This document shows, one piece after another, positions 25,040 through 36,951 of a stretch of DNA of 64,000 nucleotides. The notes beneath the pieces are model-generated. The model had not been told where the DNA came from. It saw only the letters and a list, made by a program, of their open reading frames with translations, and did no database searches. The number at the start of each line of letters is the position of its first letter. Position 1 is the stretch's first letter. Both the position numbers and the translations under genes were made by a program. Source of the stretch: Tetragonia tetragonoides (lineage: Eukaryota > Streptophyta > Magnoliopsida > Caryophyllales > Aizoaceae); NCBI GenBank assembly GCA_038025085.1, contig CM076139.1, positions 49,766,807-49,830,806 on the forward strand. The letters run 5' to 3'.

Positions 25040-26287
25040 CTTCATATGTATGTGGCATTCCAAATTTCCAAGTTAGCATGAGTCCCAACTTATAACCCAT
25101 ATTTTTACCTTGGTGATTAACAAATATCAAAATAGGTCTTAAATCTTGTGAGAAGATAGCACTCTAGTCATTGATAAGGTTTTTTTTTTTTTTTTGATTT
25201 AAAAAGAGCTTCCATTAAAATTACGTTAAAATAAGTATTGGCAGGTAAGCCCATTACAGTCATTGGAATATGACGTTATACAAACCTGAGGTACATAAAA
25301 TTTCTTTTGATGCCCTTTTTAATTATGCGCACACCCAATTCACTAGTGAATAAAACCCCTTTTGCCTAAGATTTGTGCTCTCCAACAAGAGCTTTTCATC
25401 CAAACACAAAAATAATGTTCGTTTACCTTCCTTGGTCCCCTCCCAAAATAAAAACATATTGCTAGAATACAAAAACTTCTATAAGACGGTTTTTTTATAA
25501 GTTTCAGTGAGATGAGGGTCACGGTTTATAAAAAGTGACCCCTAAATTTTTAAATAGTGATCCTAATTTATTGTGAGTTGGTGTCACACAAGACTTATGG
25601 TTGTTAGAATGATATATTATTTCTTCCATTGCAAAAGTATGAATATTATTTCACTTTCACGACCACCACAAGACGGTTGTAAAGAATGTGAGTAAAACGT
25701 GTATCCAATGTGAGTCACATGCCGTAAGATTCTCAATCAGCCAATTATTCAAAGTGTTTCCATGAGTATTTATTCCCCCTTGGTCCAATTTTGTTAGCAC
25801 TCACTCAAAGCATGTTTATTAGTCTTCTCAAGTGCCCCTCATATCTTTCACCTAGAATTCGTCAATTAGAGTAGAAGAATTAACGACAATGAAATGAAAT
25901 AATGGACTGAAAATAAATTGTTTGTGTTCTTTCGACAAATCTCCTGAGTTATTTGTTTATGGTTAGACTTAGGGTTTAACTTTTTCACTTGATTGGTCAA
26001 TTGTTCAAGATCAATTCAATTCAATTCATTACGAACATACACTTCTCTCAAATATTATCATTCAGTTTCAGTTCATATAAACCCTCTTAATCTTGCTTGA
26101 CATCTATCAAAGTCCGAAGATACCACGCAGACGGTCAAAATATCAATCACATATCACACTGCTAACCTATACATTTATTTTTATCATTAATAGAATTCAA
26201 CATAATTATTTTTATAGCATTTTCCTTATAAGTCCGCCTCATACCTGAGTCAGCCAATAATATCCCTTTTTGGTCCTAATATATCAC
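25040..26287. other. Intergenic spacer upstream of RH18
   Basis: No gene is seen. The stretch holds a T-run at 25181-25195 and fragments of the dispersed AAGACGGT-type repeat near 25480-25620 and 25670. The rest is unremarkable AT-rich sequence. Confidence 0.5.
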
Positions 26288-26294
26288 TTCCTCA

Positions 26295-26675
26295 TAGGGG
26301 TGCAAATGAGCTAATGCACTCGCGAGCAACTTGTAAACATACTCGGTCAATACTCGTTCAATAATAAACGAGCCGTGCACGAGCACCAATTCAAGGCTCG
26401 TTTATTAAACGAGCCGAGTTGAGCAATAACGAGCCGAGCACGAGCATTGCTCAACTCGGCTCGTTTAGTATTTTCATAGGTGATATTGCCTTTAAAATTA
26501 GTGTATTTGCAAGTAGCTCGTGAACGACTCGGTCAAAACTCGGTCAAAGCTCGTTTAAAACTCGCTCGATAAGAAACGAGTCGAGCACGAGCACCAATAT
26601 GATGCTCGTTTAATAAACGAGTCGAGCACGAACACAGAAAGTACTCGACTCAACTCGGCTCGTTTGCATCCCCTA
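26295..26675. mobile_element. TAG...CTA MITE with ACGAGC words (hAT-like)
   Basis: A 381-bp element starting taggggtgcaaatgagc and ending gctcgtttgcatccccta, an inverted pair. The flanking 8-mers cttcctca (26287-26294) and ctttctca (26676-26683) match at 7 of 8. The interior is made of acgagccgag/ctcggctcgtt words in both orientations. It ends 247 bp upstream of the RH18 start codon. Confidence 0.75.
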
Positions 26676-26922
26676 CTTTCTCATCTAGTGATATTACTTT
26701 TTTTTTGCTCAAATAGTCAAAAGTCTTCCTAGAGTATAAGGTTTTGTGTTTAATTTACAGAAAATCAGAAGGTAAAATGAAAAAAAAAAATACAATAGGA
26801 AAATAAAAAAAATACAATGACTCAAATAAAAGTAAAATGTTCTTAGCAAGCCAAACCCAAACCGAAACCCAAACTCCAGCAATTTCCGAACGGGCAACGG
26901 CAAAGGCAAAGGCAAAGCATCC

Positions 26923-29900
26923 ATGGCGGCGGAACAACCTGAACCAGCCACCACCATGAACAACAACCCAAACAGAGCTTTAACAAGCACCCGTTTCTCT
27001 GAGCTCAACCCACCACTCTCAGACCCAGTTCTCGAAGTACTAACCCATGGTGGTTTCCATCAATGCACCCCGGTTCAAGCCGCCACCATTCCTTTACTCT
27101 GTGGCTATAAAGATGTAGCTGTTGATGCTGCCACTGGTTCTGGTAAAACCCTAGCTTTTATTGTCCCTCTTGTTGAGATTCTTCGCCGTTGCGAATCCAC
27201 CTCACATAAACCCCACCAGGTATATATATTGAATTGAAGTTCATCATTGATTTTGATTTTCATATTATTATTATTACTAGTATAATAGCTAGTTCTGTAG
27301 TGTGGCTTAGGTTTCATGTTGATTGATGATATTGTGGTAAAAAAAAAAAATGGAGGTTTATTTGAGTTGGGTATTTAATTATTTATTTAGGGGTAGATGT
27401 TGAAATTATGTACTGTGGTTTAGGTTTCATGTTGATTGATGATATTGTGGTAAAAAAAAAAATGGAGGTTTATCTGAGTTGGGTATTTAATTATTTATTT
27501 AGGGGTGGATGTTGAAATTTTGTGAGTTGAGGTTTGATTGACTAGAGTAGATTGGTAATTTGGATAAAATGAAATCATCTTATTTCAGAAATAACTGGGA
27601 TGAATGGTTGTTATTGTTGTCTGAAATGTAATGTACTAGCCTACTATTATCTCATTTTGGGGATGAAGGTGATTTGGAATTGGAGTTGGAGAAATGGGTT
27701 GTTTTTACCTTTTGTTGCAGTCATGCTATCTTAAAAAGAATGTCACTTTAAACTAATGTGATGAATGACAATAAGATCTTATTGAATTTCTAAAAACTGG
27801 AGCTTTATTAGAAGGGGTATGGCATTCTGAGGTTGAAATTTTGGCATTTTGAGGTTGAGTACAGTAGCATTGAGAATCAGATGAAATCATCTTTCTTTTA
27901 GAAATGGCTGGAGTAATTCTAACTGAAGTGTGTTTTTAGGTTTCTTCTCGATTTTGTGGTAAAAACTTGAGCCTCTTGGAAGTGGTTATTTATATTTAGT
28001 GGTAATGTTGAAATTTTGGCGTGTTGAGGTTTGACTATAGTAGCTTGGTAAGTCGGATGAAATGAAATTATCTTGTTTCGGATATAACTGGAATGATTGT
28101 AATTCTTGTGTGAAATGTAATGTACCAGCCAACTATTGTCTCATTTAGGGATGATTGATGAAGATGATTTGCAGTTGGAGAAATTGGTTATTTTTATATT
28201 TGTTGCGCAGTCATACTCACACCATCTTAAAAAGAATATCACTTTAAACACTGGTGATGAATGACAATGAGATCGTATTGAATTTCTCAAGAGATTAGTG
28301 AGTGTTTGTTTGGTGAGTGGCTCCATGGCGATTATAAAGACTGTTTTGTTAGGTGGTTTTTATTCAAGAAAGTGGCATTCTTTTTGGGATAGACTAGGAT
28401 TGTATTAGTATATAGTCCTAATTTTTATGGGACAAGGGACTACAGAGTATCCTAATGCTTTACTAGAAGCTGGATTGTCATGTTATCTGGGCATATGATC
28501 CTTTCATGTTTTGAGATCTGTACTTTAATCCATATAAGCTTATGCTCTAATCTCCTAGGTACTTACTGTTTGCAACGTAACAGGTGCTGGGGTTGATCAT
28601 CTCGCCAACTAGAGAGTTGTCGTCACAAATATATAATGTTTCCCTGCCTTTTATTTCGACACTAAAACATATTAAGCCCATGCTTCTTGTTGGAGGAGTG
28701 GAAGTTAAAACGGACGTTAAGAAGATAGAGGAGGATGGAACAAATATTTTGATTGGAACTCCAGGGAGGTTATTTGACATCATGGAACGCATAGATGTCT
28801 TGGACTTCAGAAACCTTGAGGTATAAAAGACTTCTCTTGAACTTAGCTGGGTATCACTTATGTGGTAAATCAGTTAAGTTGATTATGTCCGTCGTTGCAA
28901 CTTCTTCCTTCTTTTTTGTTTTCGGCTTGGGGGTTTCGTGGGCACTTACGTGTCAGCGTGCGCGGGTGTGTATGTGTGTGTTGGCAGGGGGGAAGGAGGT
29001 TATATGTAACTTTGGGGCTTAGATTGTTTGAGTTATATTCAACTCACATGTATTGCTTGATGGTACAGATTTTGATTTTAGATGAGGCTGATAGGCTTTT
29101 GGATATGGGGTTCCAAAAGCAGATAAATTCGATAATTTCCCGCTTACCAAAGATTCGAAGAACTGGGCTCTTTTCAGCTACACAGACTGAGGCTGTTGCG
29201 GAACTTGCTAAAGCTGGATTGAGGAACCCTGTAAAGGTTGAAGTTCGAGCAGAGACTAAATCATCCGATGATCCCTCTTTGAAGCCCTCCACTTCAAAAA
29301 CACCTTCGGGCCTGCATCTTGAGGTAACCAGTTTTGTACTTCTTTTATTTTAAGTAACTGTTTGAGATTGTGAGTATGGGTGTTGCTTTGTCAAGAGGAA
29401 AAACCTTTCTATTCTTCTCAACTTTAGATAAAAAAAATAAAATTGAATTATTCAACTCTCAAAAGAATTGACAAGACGAGGACTTGAAATCCTTGTCAAA
29501 AAGCAATTAAAACAATTAAGCTCTCCAATCTGCGCTAAATTTAATGTATAAAAAGCCACAACAAAGCAAAGAACACTTTGTTGTCCCACACCAAATTGAC
29601 CGGGAGGAAGTGATTCTGAAAAATCCTGTTATTCCTCTCCATCCAGGCATCCGAACGCATCAAATCGCAACATAAATAGCACATCGCCATAAGATTTTCC
29701 CTTCCTTCTTGTCTCTAAAACCATGATAATGAATCCAGTACCAGCAAGCTAGTGGGACGAATCCAACTCTCCTAAGATAGAAATGAGTTGTTGCTCTATG
29801 TGTCAATAATATCTCCAATCATATTCAAAATTCACTTCAAAGGACGACTGGTCAATTCAACAAGTCCTTATTTCGTGGGGTTGCCTTGCCACCGTGTGAC

Positions 29901-32900
29901 AAGTAAGGGAGTAGTTATTGCCTTTCAAAACTCAAAGCAATATTCTTTTACTATTTGGTGCTAATGCGTAGCATACTATACCAATCGCTGATCAAGAATG
30001 TTACTCAGATGTGTTTGGCCAAGCTTCTATCAAGTTTCAGATTCTCCTCCTCATTTCTCTGACATCCTCCCTCTCCACCAAGCTTCTGTTTTTAGCCTCC
30101 TTCTGGGGGGGAGGGATTTCCAGCTTCTAAAAAGCTAAATAATTGGTGGAGATGGACATGGAGGAGGTGGATGTGAGGGTAACTGACAGGAGTAGTTGAA
30201 ACTTGGTAGAATCTTGGCCAAACATCCCCTTGATAGACTCTTTTGACATTTCAATATGTGAGGCTGAGTTATAATTTAGCTTTCCTGATTTGCAGTATAT
30301 GGAGTGCGAGGCAGATAAAAAATCGTCAGAGCTAGTTGACCTCCTTGTCAAATACAAATCCAAGAAGATTATCATGTGAGTTACGATATTGTTTGCATGA
30401 ACTTCTCCAGTCGGCGAAAATTATGTGAATATTAATGTCATTACTTCATTCAGCTATTTTATGACTTGTGCTTGCGTTGATTACTGGGGAGTTGTTCTTC
30501 CACAACTTGCTGTTCTGAAAGGTCATTCATTAATCCCTCTTCACGGGAAGATGAAACAGGTAAGATGTCAAATACCTCAATTCCGTGAATTACTTTACAA
30601 AAGATACCTCATTTAGAGTTCCTTACCTGTTCACATTTATGTATTCTCCAGAATGCTAGGGAGAAAGCACTAGCTACATTTACGAGCCTTTCCAGTGGTG
30701 TTCTTCTTTGTACTGATGTTGCTGCTCGTGGGTTGGACATACCAGGTGTTGACTGCATTTTGCAGGTAAGAGAGGGATTATTAGGGCTTCATTGTTGTTT
30801 ATACAATATCCCTTCTTGAAGTTGATTACCCGATCATTTAGATAAAGATAAATGATTGAGTTTCTGTTTTCGAGATCAAGCGTCACACAAGTCTCCCGTG
30901 TTGTTTGTTATATATTTATTTGGAGGAGGGGTTGGGGTTTAAATTTATCATTATTATTTTATGCTGCCTTTCTGAGGTAATGAAGGAAGAGTTTGTTGTT
31001 ATGTTGTTTGTGTGAGGCATGAATGCATGATTGTGTTTTGGGCTTTATCTGACAGTATCATACTATCATTTGGTAGCAAAGAGGTACATATGCATGGTCA
31101 ATTTGAGGTGCAAGATTTTTTTTAGATAACATGGGTATCCAAGCTTTGCTTGATTAATCCCATGGGCCCTGAAGTTAACTACTGGGAAAACCTCCAGTGG
31201 CCCCGAGGGGACTCGAACTTGGGGACTCTGGAATAGATCTCAGAGGTGAGCTACCCCCTCAGGGTTGAGATGTAAGATATTTTCCTGTGTCTTAACTCTT
31301 CTTCAATTACAATATCTGGGAATCTTGGATAAAATAGGTTTGAGGCTAGTGGACTTAGTGCGGAAGGATTTAAAACTCGGCTCTCAAGTCTGCTCTAGAA
31401 AGAGTACAGAAACTGAGAGCTCAGAAACTAAACTTCGGGCATCAATTATGAGAGAGTGTACACTGTACACCTAGGGAGGGTTTTCTTATTGGGCAGCCAT
31501 GTTACTAAGTCTCTAAGGCTTACCTTGAGTTGAGGACTTCTTTGTCCGCTCTTGTATGTCTTGTTTCTTAATACTTTTTCTTAGTTATTTCCTTCTCCCA
31601 AAAAAATTAAAAAAATAAATAAAAAGAAGTGTCTGGAAATATTTGTTTTTGCTACTCAGAGCTCCTAGTAAAGTAGTAAACCATTGCATAAATTTGATAA
31701 GTTAAAGCTTGCAGTGAGAAGTTTTGGTTGGCAAGTATATGCCTTGTAAATTTCAATGAATCACTCAAATTTCTATCACTGTGATTGAATTTTGCAGTAT
31801 GATCCCCCACAAGATCCGAATGTGTTTGTTCATAGAGTCGGAAGAACTGCTCGGATGGGTAAACAGGGAAGTGCAATAGTTTTCCTATTGCCAAAGGTTA
31901 GTTTGTCATGTTATGTTTCCATGTGATGGTTATGCTAATGTTCAATAAATATTGTAGTAAATGGCTACTTTATTGATTGTACATTGCATAGGAGGAAGCT
32001 TATGTTGAATTCCTGCGGATAAGGAGGATTCCACTTCAGGAAAGGAAATGCTCTTATAATGCTGCTGATATTGTTCCACTGGTGCGCATTTTCCAATTTG
32101 AAGTATTACTTTGATGTCTTCATTTAAGAGGCGGAGATCAATGCTTGTATCATTGTATGGTCTTGTTAATCAGGTATACCAACATGCAAAACTAACTTTT
32201 CATCTTTCTCGTTTTTTGCGTATCTCATCTCAGCTAAGGTCTTTTGCGATAAAGGATCGTGATGTTATGGATAAAGGACTCAGAGCCTTTGTTTCTTTGA
32301 TTCGTGCATATAAGGAGCATCATTGCTCGTATATTTTCAGGTCATATCCTGCCTTTCGCTCCTAAGTAAGAAAAGTTTGTGTGTTTACATTTATTGTTAT
32401 ATTATACTTAATTATAATTTAAGTTTATAGGTGGAAAGAGCTGGAGATCGGAAAGTTGGCGATGGGATTTGGGTTATTACAGCTTCCTTCAATGTCAGAG
32501 GTGAAGAACCACTCTCTGTCAGCTGAGGGTTTTACTTCAGTTAAGGATGTGAAGTTGGAAGAGATCAAGTACAAGTGAGAATTCCTGTCTCTTTATCTCA
32601 GCCTCCTAATTAACCCTGTTCTGTGCTTGATAAATTGAAGCTGGGAATTATTTAGCTCTTTCAAAATTCAACACGCTCGTGGCAATTTATCTGTATGATA
32701 TTGGACTCTTACTTAAGACATTGTGAAATTTTATTGTCCTGCTATTGATTTACCATAGGGTTTTCTGATGCATGGCTTATGCATGTACACTAGACATGGG
32801 ACATGCAATAGTGCATTGTTTCTATCCATGACTGGCCTTATAGTAGTTTGGCATTTGTATACTTCTTTGTGAATTATATTTCTGTGTCTGTGTAGATGAC

Positions 32901-33267
32901 TCTGTTAGTTGATTTATTATATCTCTGGTGCTCTTGTCCCATTTTTTTATTTTCTGCATGGAAGTTTAGGCTGACTGATTATGGTTTCTTTAGGGACAAA
33001 ACTCGTGAGAAGCAAAGAAAGAAGAAGATGCTAGCAAAACAATCAGAAGCTGCTGAACATGTAAAACCGAAAAGGCCAAAGCCTGCTCCAAAACAAATGA
33101 TTGCAGCCATGAAGAAGCAAACAGCGAAGCAGAGACGTGCTATTCAGGATAAAGAAGATGAAGATGAGTTGGTTCTTGAGTACCGACTACTTAAGAAGTT
33201 GAAAAAAGGGGCAATTGATGAGGATGAATATGCAAGGTTAATGGGAGCTGAGGAGTTGCTTGGTTGA
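26923..33267 (+). CDS. RH18: DEAD-box ATP-dependent RNA helicase 18 (Spb4/DDX55 type)
   Basis: Eleven exons on the plus strand: 26923-27219, 28584-28820, 29069-29323, 30296-30375, 30454-30559, 30652-30765, 31798-31896, 31992-32081, 32234-32340, 32431-32574 and 32994-33267. All junctions are GT-AG with matching phase; the product is 600 aa, close to my memory of Arabidopsis RH18. Motifs are in order: Q motif (F25, Q52), Walker A AATGSGKT (69-76), PTRELS, TPGRL, DEAD (183-186), SAT (214-216), TDVAARGLD (346-354) and HRVGRTAR (375-382). The final exon is lysine-rich and ends in an acidic tail. The Spb4/DDX55 branch acts in 60S ribosomal subunit maturation in the nucleolus (known for the family, inferred here). 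Intron 1 holds direct repeats and intron 6 a SINE. Confidence 0.95.
27300..28290 (+). repeat. Tandem direct repeats in RH18 intron 1
   Basis: A unit of about 115 bp (ggtttcatgttgattgatga ... atttatttaggggt) occurs twice in a row, starting near 27310 and 27424, with few differences. A longer, more diverged duplication covers about 27420-27800 and 27940-28290. Both halves share ctgaaatgtaatgta-type and tcttaaaaagaat-type segments. This is intronic and non-coding. Confidence 0.75.
31117..31264 (-). mobile_element. tRNA-derived SINE in RH18 intron 6
   Basis: On the minus strand it begins ccctgagggggtagctcacc (A-box-like), then has aagttcgagtcccc (B box), and ends in an A-run. Imperfect 14-bp direct repeats flank it: ttgaggtgcaagat (31103-31116) and ttgagatgtaagat (31265-31278). 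Size, pol III boxes and A-tail identify a SINE. Confidence 0.8.
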
Positions 33268-34461
33268 AGATTGACATTCATCAGAGTTAGCATGAATCAA
33301 CAATTCACTCTGATGATAATCATTGATACTAAAAGGGTCTCTGACACTGGGAATGATCTTGTGCAAATGCGCCTCAATTCTGTGAAAGAAATGTCTTCTC
33401 TGTTGGGCAGATATTTCACTGTTGGAGAAACCTAAGGAAGATTATGACTGCCACCTTTGAGAATTGATATGAAGAATACCAACATGACCAATCTCAGAAA
33501 CAGGCAAGTCTAGAAAAGAAGCATATGCGCAAGATACATATATAGATAAATGATGATAGATGTCTGTTACAAATTTTGATATGTATTCCTCAGTTTCATC
33601 CCATTTTTTGCCTGTTTTTCTGTTGCTTTTTACATTAATACTGATCTCTTTTACTTGTTAGTATTAGTAATTATGTAATTGAGATACGATAAACGACTAA
33701 ATGAGTATACATATCTCAATGTTGTTAGATTGGAATCCAATGGAAATGTTTTGATTCTTCTTCCTACTTTCCTGTGTACCGATACATTGTTTAGTGCTTG
33801 TTGTTCGATTATTCTCCCTTCAGAAAATCAAGCATAGGAGTGATTCGGGAGGTGGCTCTTGTCCACTTGACGAGGAACAAGGTAAAGAAATCAATTGAGC
33901 TTAGAGCAGAATTTAAACAGAGTATTCTTTAGGGTTATCAACCCAGTCTTCACAACTTCAGTTCCATGAGCATAATACTGTAATAAGTTCATAACTCAAT
34001 AGTCAGAATCATCCTCCCAATAAAATTACCAAAATCCAGTAACTACAACACAGCTCAAGTAACCTTGCTAAACAATGCACATATGACATACCACAACATG
34101 ATTTACCTTGATGAGAATTACTACTACTGTACTACATTGCTACTAACAAACCTCTTCCTATTACAGACATAACATAGAAACTACCCTACATAGACATTAA
34201 CAAGATAACCAATTCTCACCCAAATTCTAGCTCAGTCTTGCTAGGAAAGTCTTGCCAAACAATCCACATACCACAGCATGACTATCATGATGAGAATTAC
34301 TACTACTGTACTACATACTACTAACAAACATCTTCTTTGACAGATATTAGTAAATTAGAAACTACCCTACATAGACATTAATAAGATACTCAAATTCTCA
34401 CCCAAATTCTAACCCAAATTCTAGCTCAATCTTGCTATGAAAGTTGTAACCATTCGAACCA
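33268..34461. other. RH18 3' flank and start of a tandem duplication
   Basis: The first few hundred bases are probably the RH18 3' UTR. From about 33826 (aatcaagcataggag) the sequence is the downstream part of the first duplicated membrane-protein unit. It includes two tandem copies of a unit of about 180 bp near 34075-34250 and 34251-34440, each with gatgagaattactactactg and gaaactaccctacatagac. No gene is seen. Confidence 0.5.
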
Positions 34462-35447
34462 TCACAGGAGTGGACACTGAACAACTGTTATGCCTCTAAT
34501 ATTCCGTTCCGCGGTGAACACACGGAGCCTGTCGTCGCCCTCCACCTCCTTGTGAATCCATCTGTGCACGGCCATCCAACCCACAAGCATCACATTAAAC
34601 AAGTGAAACAACCCGAAATACCGAAACGGAAACTTCAAACTAGCACAGAGAATAATTGCTTTACCAACTACCACACCAATGGAACACTCGAACATCCCGC
34701 GCTTATTACACTTGGGCAATATGACTATAAACAAGCAAAACACATCAAAAACCAAGCACAAGCAAGTTATAAGTGTGGTAACTTTTTCCATTACATCCTT
34801 ACACATTTTATTACTACCCACTAAACAGGGGTCAGATATAACAAGGGGATAAAACATGCATGATGTTGCACCAATACTGGACATTATAGGGTTTGGATTA
34901 GCATTCAAAACCCATTTCGAGTTTCTTGCTCTTGGAAAATAATGGAGTATAACAGTGTGAATTATGACCAGAAAAGTGCAGATACAAACATCAGAACCAC
35001 TCAAATGGGATATAAACTGTTTTTTGTTAAATTCACCATCATCACTGATTAGGGTCTTGAAAATGGCTGGGAAAACCACGCCCAAAAGAGCAACAAATAA
35101 ACCCAGAATGCACCAGAGTTTAGCAACCTCAGGTGATCGGATGCAAAGACGAAGGGTTTCAGAAATGGTGGTTGCCATTTTTTTTGGGTTTCCTGGGTTT
35201 TTTTTTGTGTTTGATCAAGGAAAATTGGAGAGAGAAGGAACTAGAAAATGTTACTAATAGGAGTGTTTCAGTAACAGAGTCATAAATACTTAGATAGAGC
35301 ATTTGAGCAAAAACAAAAATTGTATGGAAATCCATATCAGAGAAAGTACTGTGCTAGCTGTCAAAATCGCCAGATACACCAAATGGTGAACTGTGAATTT
35401 GTGACACACAGGGATTTTGTGCCTGCAATGAACTATATTGGGACGAG
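33826..35447 (-). repeat. Tandem segmental duplication, copy 1
   Basis: This 1.6-kb segment, containing the 238-aa gene plus its 3' and 5' flanks, is repeated at 36060-37945. Shared landmarks run in the same order: ccaagcataggag or similar, gcagaatttaaacagagtat, the 717-bp gene, and upstream agtactgtgctagctgt and gtgaatttgtgacaca. Copy 2 is longer, partly because of a MITE. Confidence 0.85.
34462..35178 (-). CDS. Unrecognised multi-pass membrane protein, copy 1
   Basis: A single uninterrupted frame of 238 aa on the minus strand. I do not recognise the family. Hydrophobic segments lie at about 21-43, 63-81, 98-115, 133-154 and 187-205, with a weaker one at 165-180, giving five or six membrane passes. 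The N-terminus (MATTISETLRLC) lacks a signal peptide. Short hydrophilic loops include NSKWVLNANPNP and ILPKCNKRGMFE, and the tail RNIRGITVVQCPLL is cytosolic-looking. It is highly similar to the next gene (36952-37668): nearly identical over the first 95 residues and the last 25, and diverged in the third loop and last membrane segment. Both being intact supports a real, selected gene. It might be an organellar or endomembrane protein, but no function can be assigned. Confidence 0.8.
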   Translation of the reverse strand: MATTISETLRLCIRSPEVAKLWCILGLFVALLGVVFPAIFKTLISDDGEFNKKQFISHLSGSDVCICTFLVIIHTVILHYFPRARNSKWVLNANPNPIMSSIGATSCMFYPLVISDPCLVGSNKMCKDVMEKVTTLITCLCLVFDVFCLFIVILPKCNKRGMFECSIGVVVGKAIILCASLKFPFRYFGLFHLFNVMLVGWMAVHRWIHKEVEGDDRLRVFTAERNIRGITVVQCPLL

Positions 35448-35499
35448 ACTCTTACTTTTAAATTGCAGATGTTGCTAGTTACTTTGTTTTGGGCTAAGG

Positions 35500-35745
35500 A
35501 GTGAGAGCCGGCGAAAACTGACCCGACCCGATGACCGATCTGAACAATTACAGACCCGACTTGAAAAGATTCAAACTCGAAACGATCCGACCCATTTTGA
35601 CTCAAGATCGAAATGACCCAAACCCGAAAGTTGTCAAACCCGTTGGGTAACCCGAAACCAAACCCGTATTTGACCCGATGTATACGACCCGTATTTGACC
35701 CGATCCATATTTGACCCGACCTGACCGACCCGCTTACCAGATCTA
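35500..35745. mobile_element. ACCCGACCC-word element
   Basis: A tract of gacccgacccg-type words ending agatcta, the CTA terminus shared by other MITEs here. The right flank aatgagag resembles agtgagag at the left edge (35500-35507), but the left terminus has lost its TAG. It is probably a decayed hAT-like MITE between the two duplicated units. Confidence 0.45.
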
Positions 35746-35878
35746 AATGAGAGGTTTCGTGTGAGGTAAAAAGGTCGCCTCAGAGGTTTTGGCTTTTTTG
35801 TTTTGTTTTGGGTTTTGCCGGAATGTCATTGTATTTTTGCATACCCTACACTGCCTATCGGCTACAGGTAGACTTGTC

Positions 35879-36059
35879 AATTGGGTAAACTATGTTGGGG
35901 TTGGGTCGGATCAGTTCGGGTTATGATCATTAATAGGTCAGATCGTTTCGGGTTTGAGTTGACGAATATTCAAGCTTGTTCCAATGTCGTCAGGTTCGGG
36001 TCGACCAATCGAATCGAGTGACCCATTTTAAATTCTATTTTAACTCGGACCTGAATTAT
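35879..36059. mobile_element. Second CGGGT-word element, right end unclear
   Basis: It begins tagacttgtcaattgggt, typical of the TAG-ended family, and contains ggttgggtcgg, ttcgggt and gggtcgacc words. No clear CTA terminus is present before 36060, where duplication copy 2 begins, so the element may be cut at the duplication junction. Confidence 0.4.
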
Positions 36060-36403
36060 CCAAGCATAGGAGCGATGCGGGAGGTGGCTCAAGACACAAG
36101 TGCTGTGGCCCTTGTCTCCTTGAGAGAAGAACAAGAAGAGGGAGAAAACACTTGAGCTAAGGAAAGCAGAATTTAAACAGAGTATTCCTTACTGTTATCA
36201 TCAACCCAGTCTTCACAATTACACAATTGCAGTCCCATAAGCATAATAATAAGTTCATTACTCAGTAGTCAGAATCATCCTCACATTAAAATTACCAAAA
36301 TCCAGTAGCTACAACATATATAGCTCAAGTAACCTTGCTAAACAATCCACATATCACAACAGATTACCTTAATGAAAATTACTACTACTGTACTACATTA
36401 CTA

Positions 36404-36655
36404 CTCCCGTTCCGTGATTATGTTGTCAATTGCTTTTTGGAGGTCAAACTTTACAAACTTTGACTGTTAATATATAGAAAAATATAAAGATTGACAATGT
36501 AAAATTTTTATGGTTAGATTCGTTTTTAATAGTACTTTTGAAAAATCATATTTTTATAATTTTTATATTCATAGATTTATAATTATTTATGGTCAAAGTT
36601 GTGCATTGGAGACCGCAATAAAGTAATTGACAACGTAATCATGGGACGGAGGGAG
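36404..36655. mobile_element. Stowaway-type MITE in duplication copy 2
   Basis: A 252-bp element with ends ctcccgttccgtgatta and its inverse (aatcatgggacggagggag), flanked by TA on both sides (36402-36403 and 36656-36657). Inner ggtcaaa words are inverted. It is related in layout to the two Stowaways in TBL intron 2. It is absent from the matching place in copy 1, so it inserted after the duplication. Confidence 0.8.
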
Positions 36656-36951
36656 TAATAAGTACTAGCAAACATCTTCTTTGACAGACAACATAGAAAC
36701 TACCCTACATAGACATTAATAAGATAACCAATTCTCACCCAAATTCTAGCTAATTTTTTCAATGAAAGGCTTGCCAAAAAATACTCCACTTACCAAAACA
36801 TGATTGGGTTGATGAGAATTACTAGATACTAATAACAAATTAAACATCTTCCTAGAACAAACTATACCCTACATAGACATAATAAGATACCCAAATTCTC
36901 ATCCAAATTCTAGCTCAATCTTGCTATGAAAGCTGTAACTTTTGAACCATA

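Noticed and set aside
34552..34824. Plus-strand frame of 90 codons
   Set aside because: It is the antisense shadow of the membrane-protein gene at 34462-35178.
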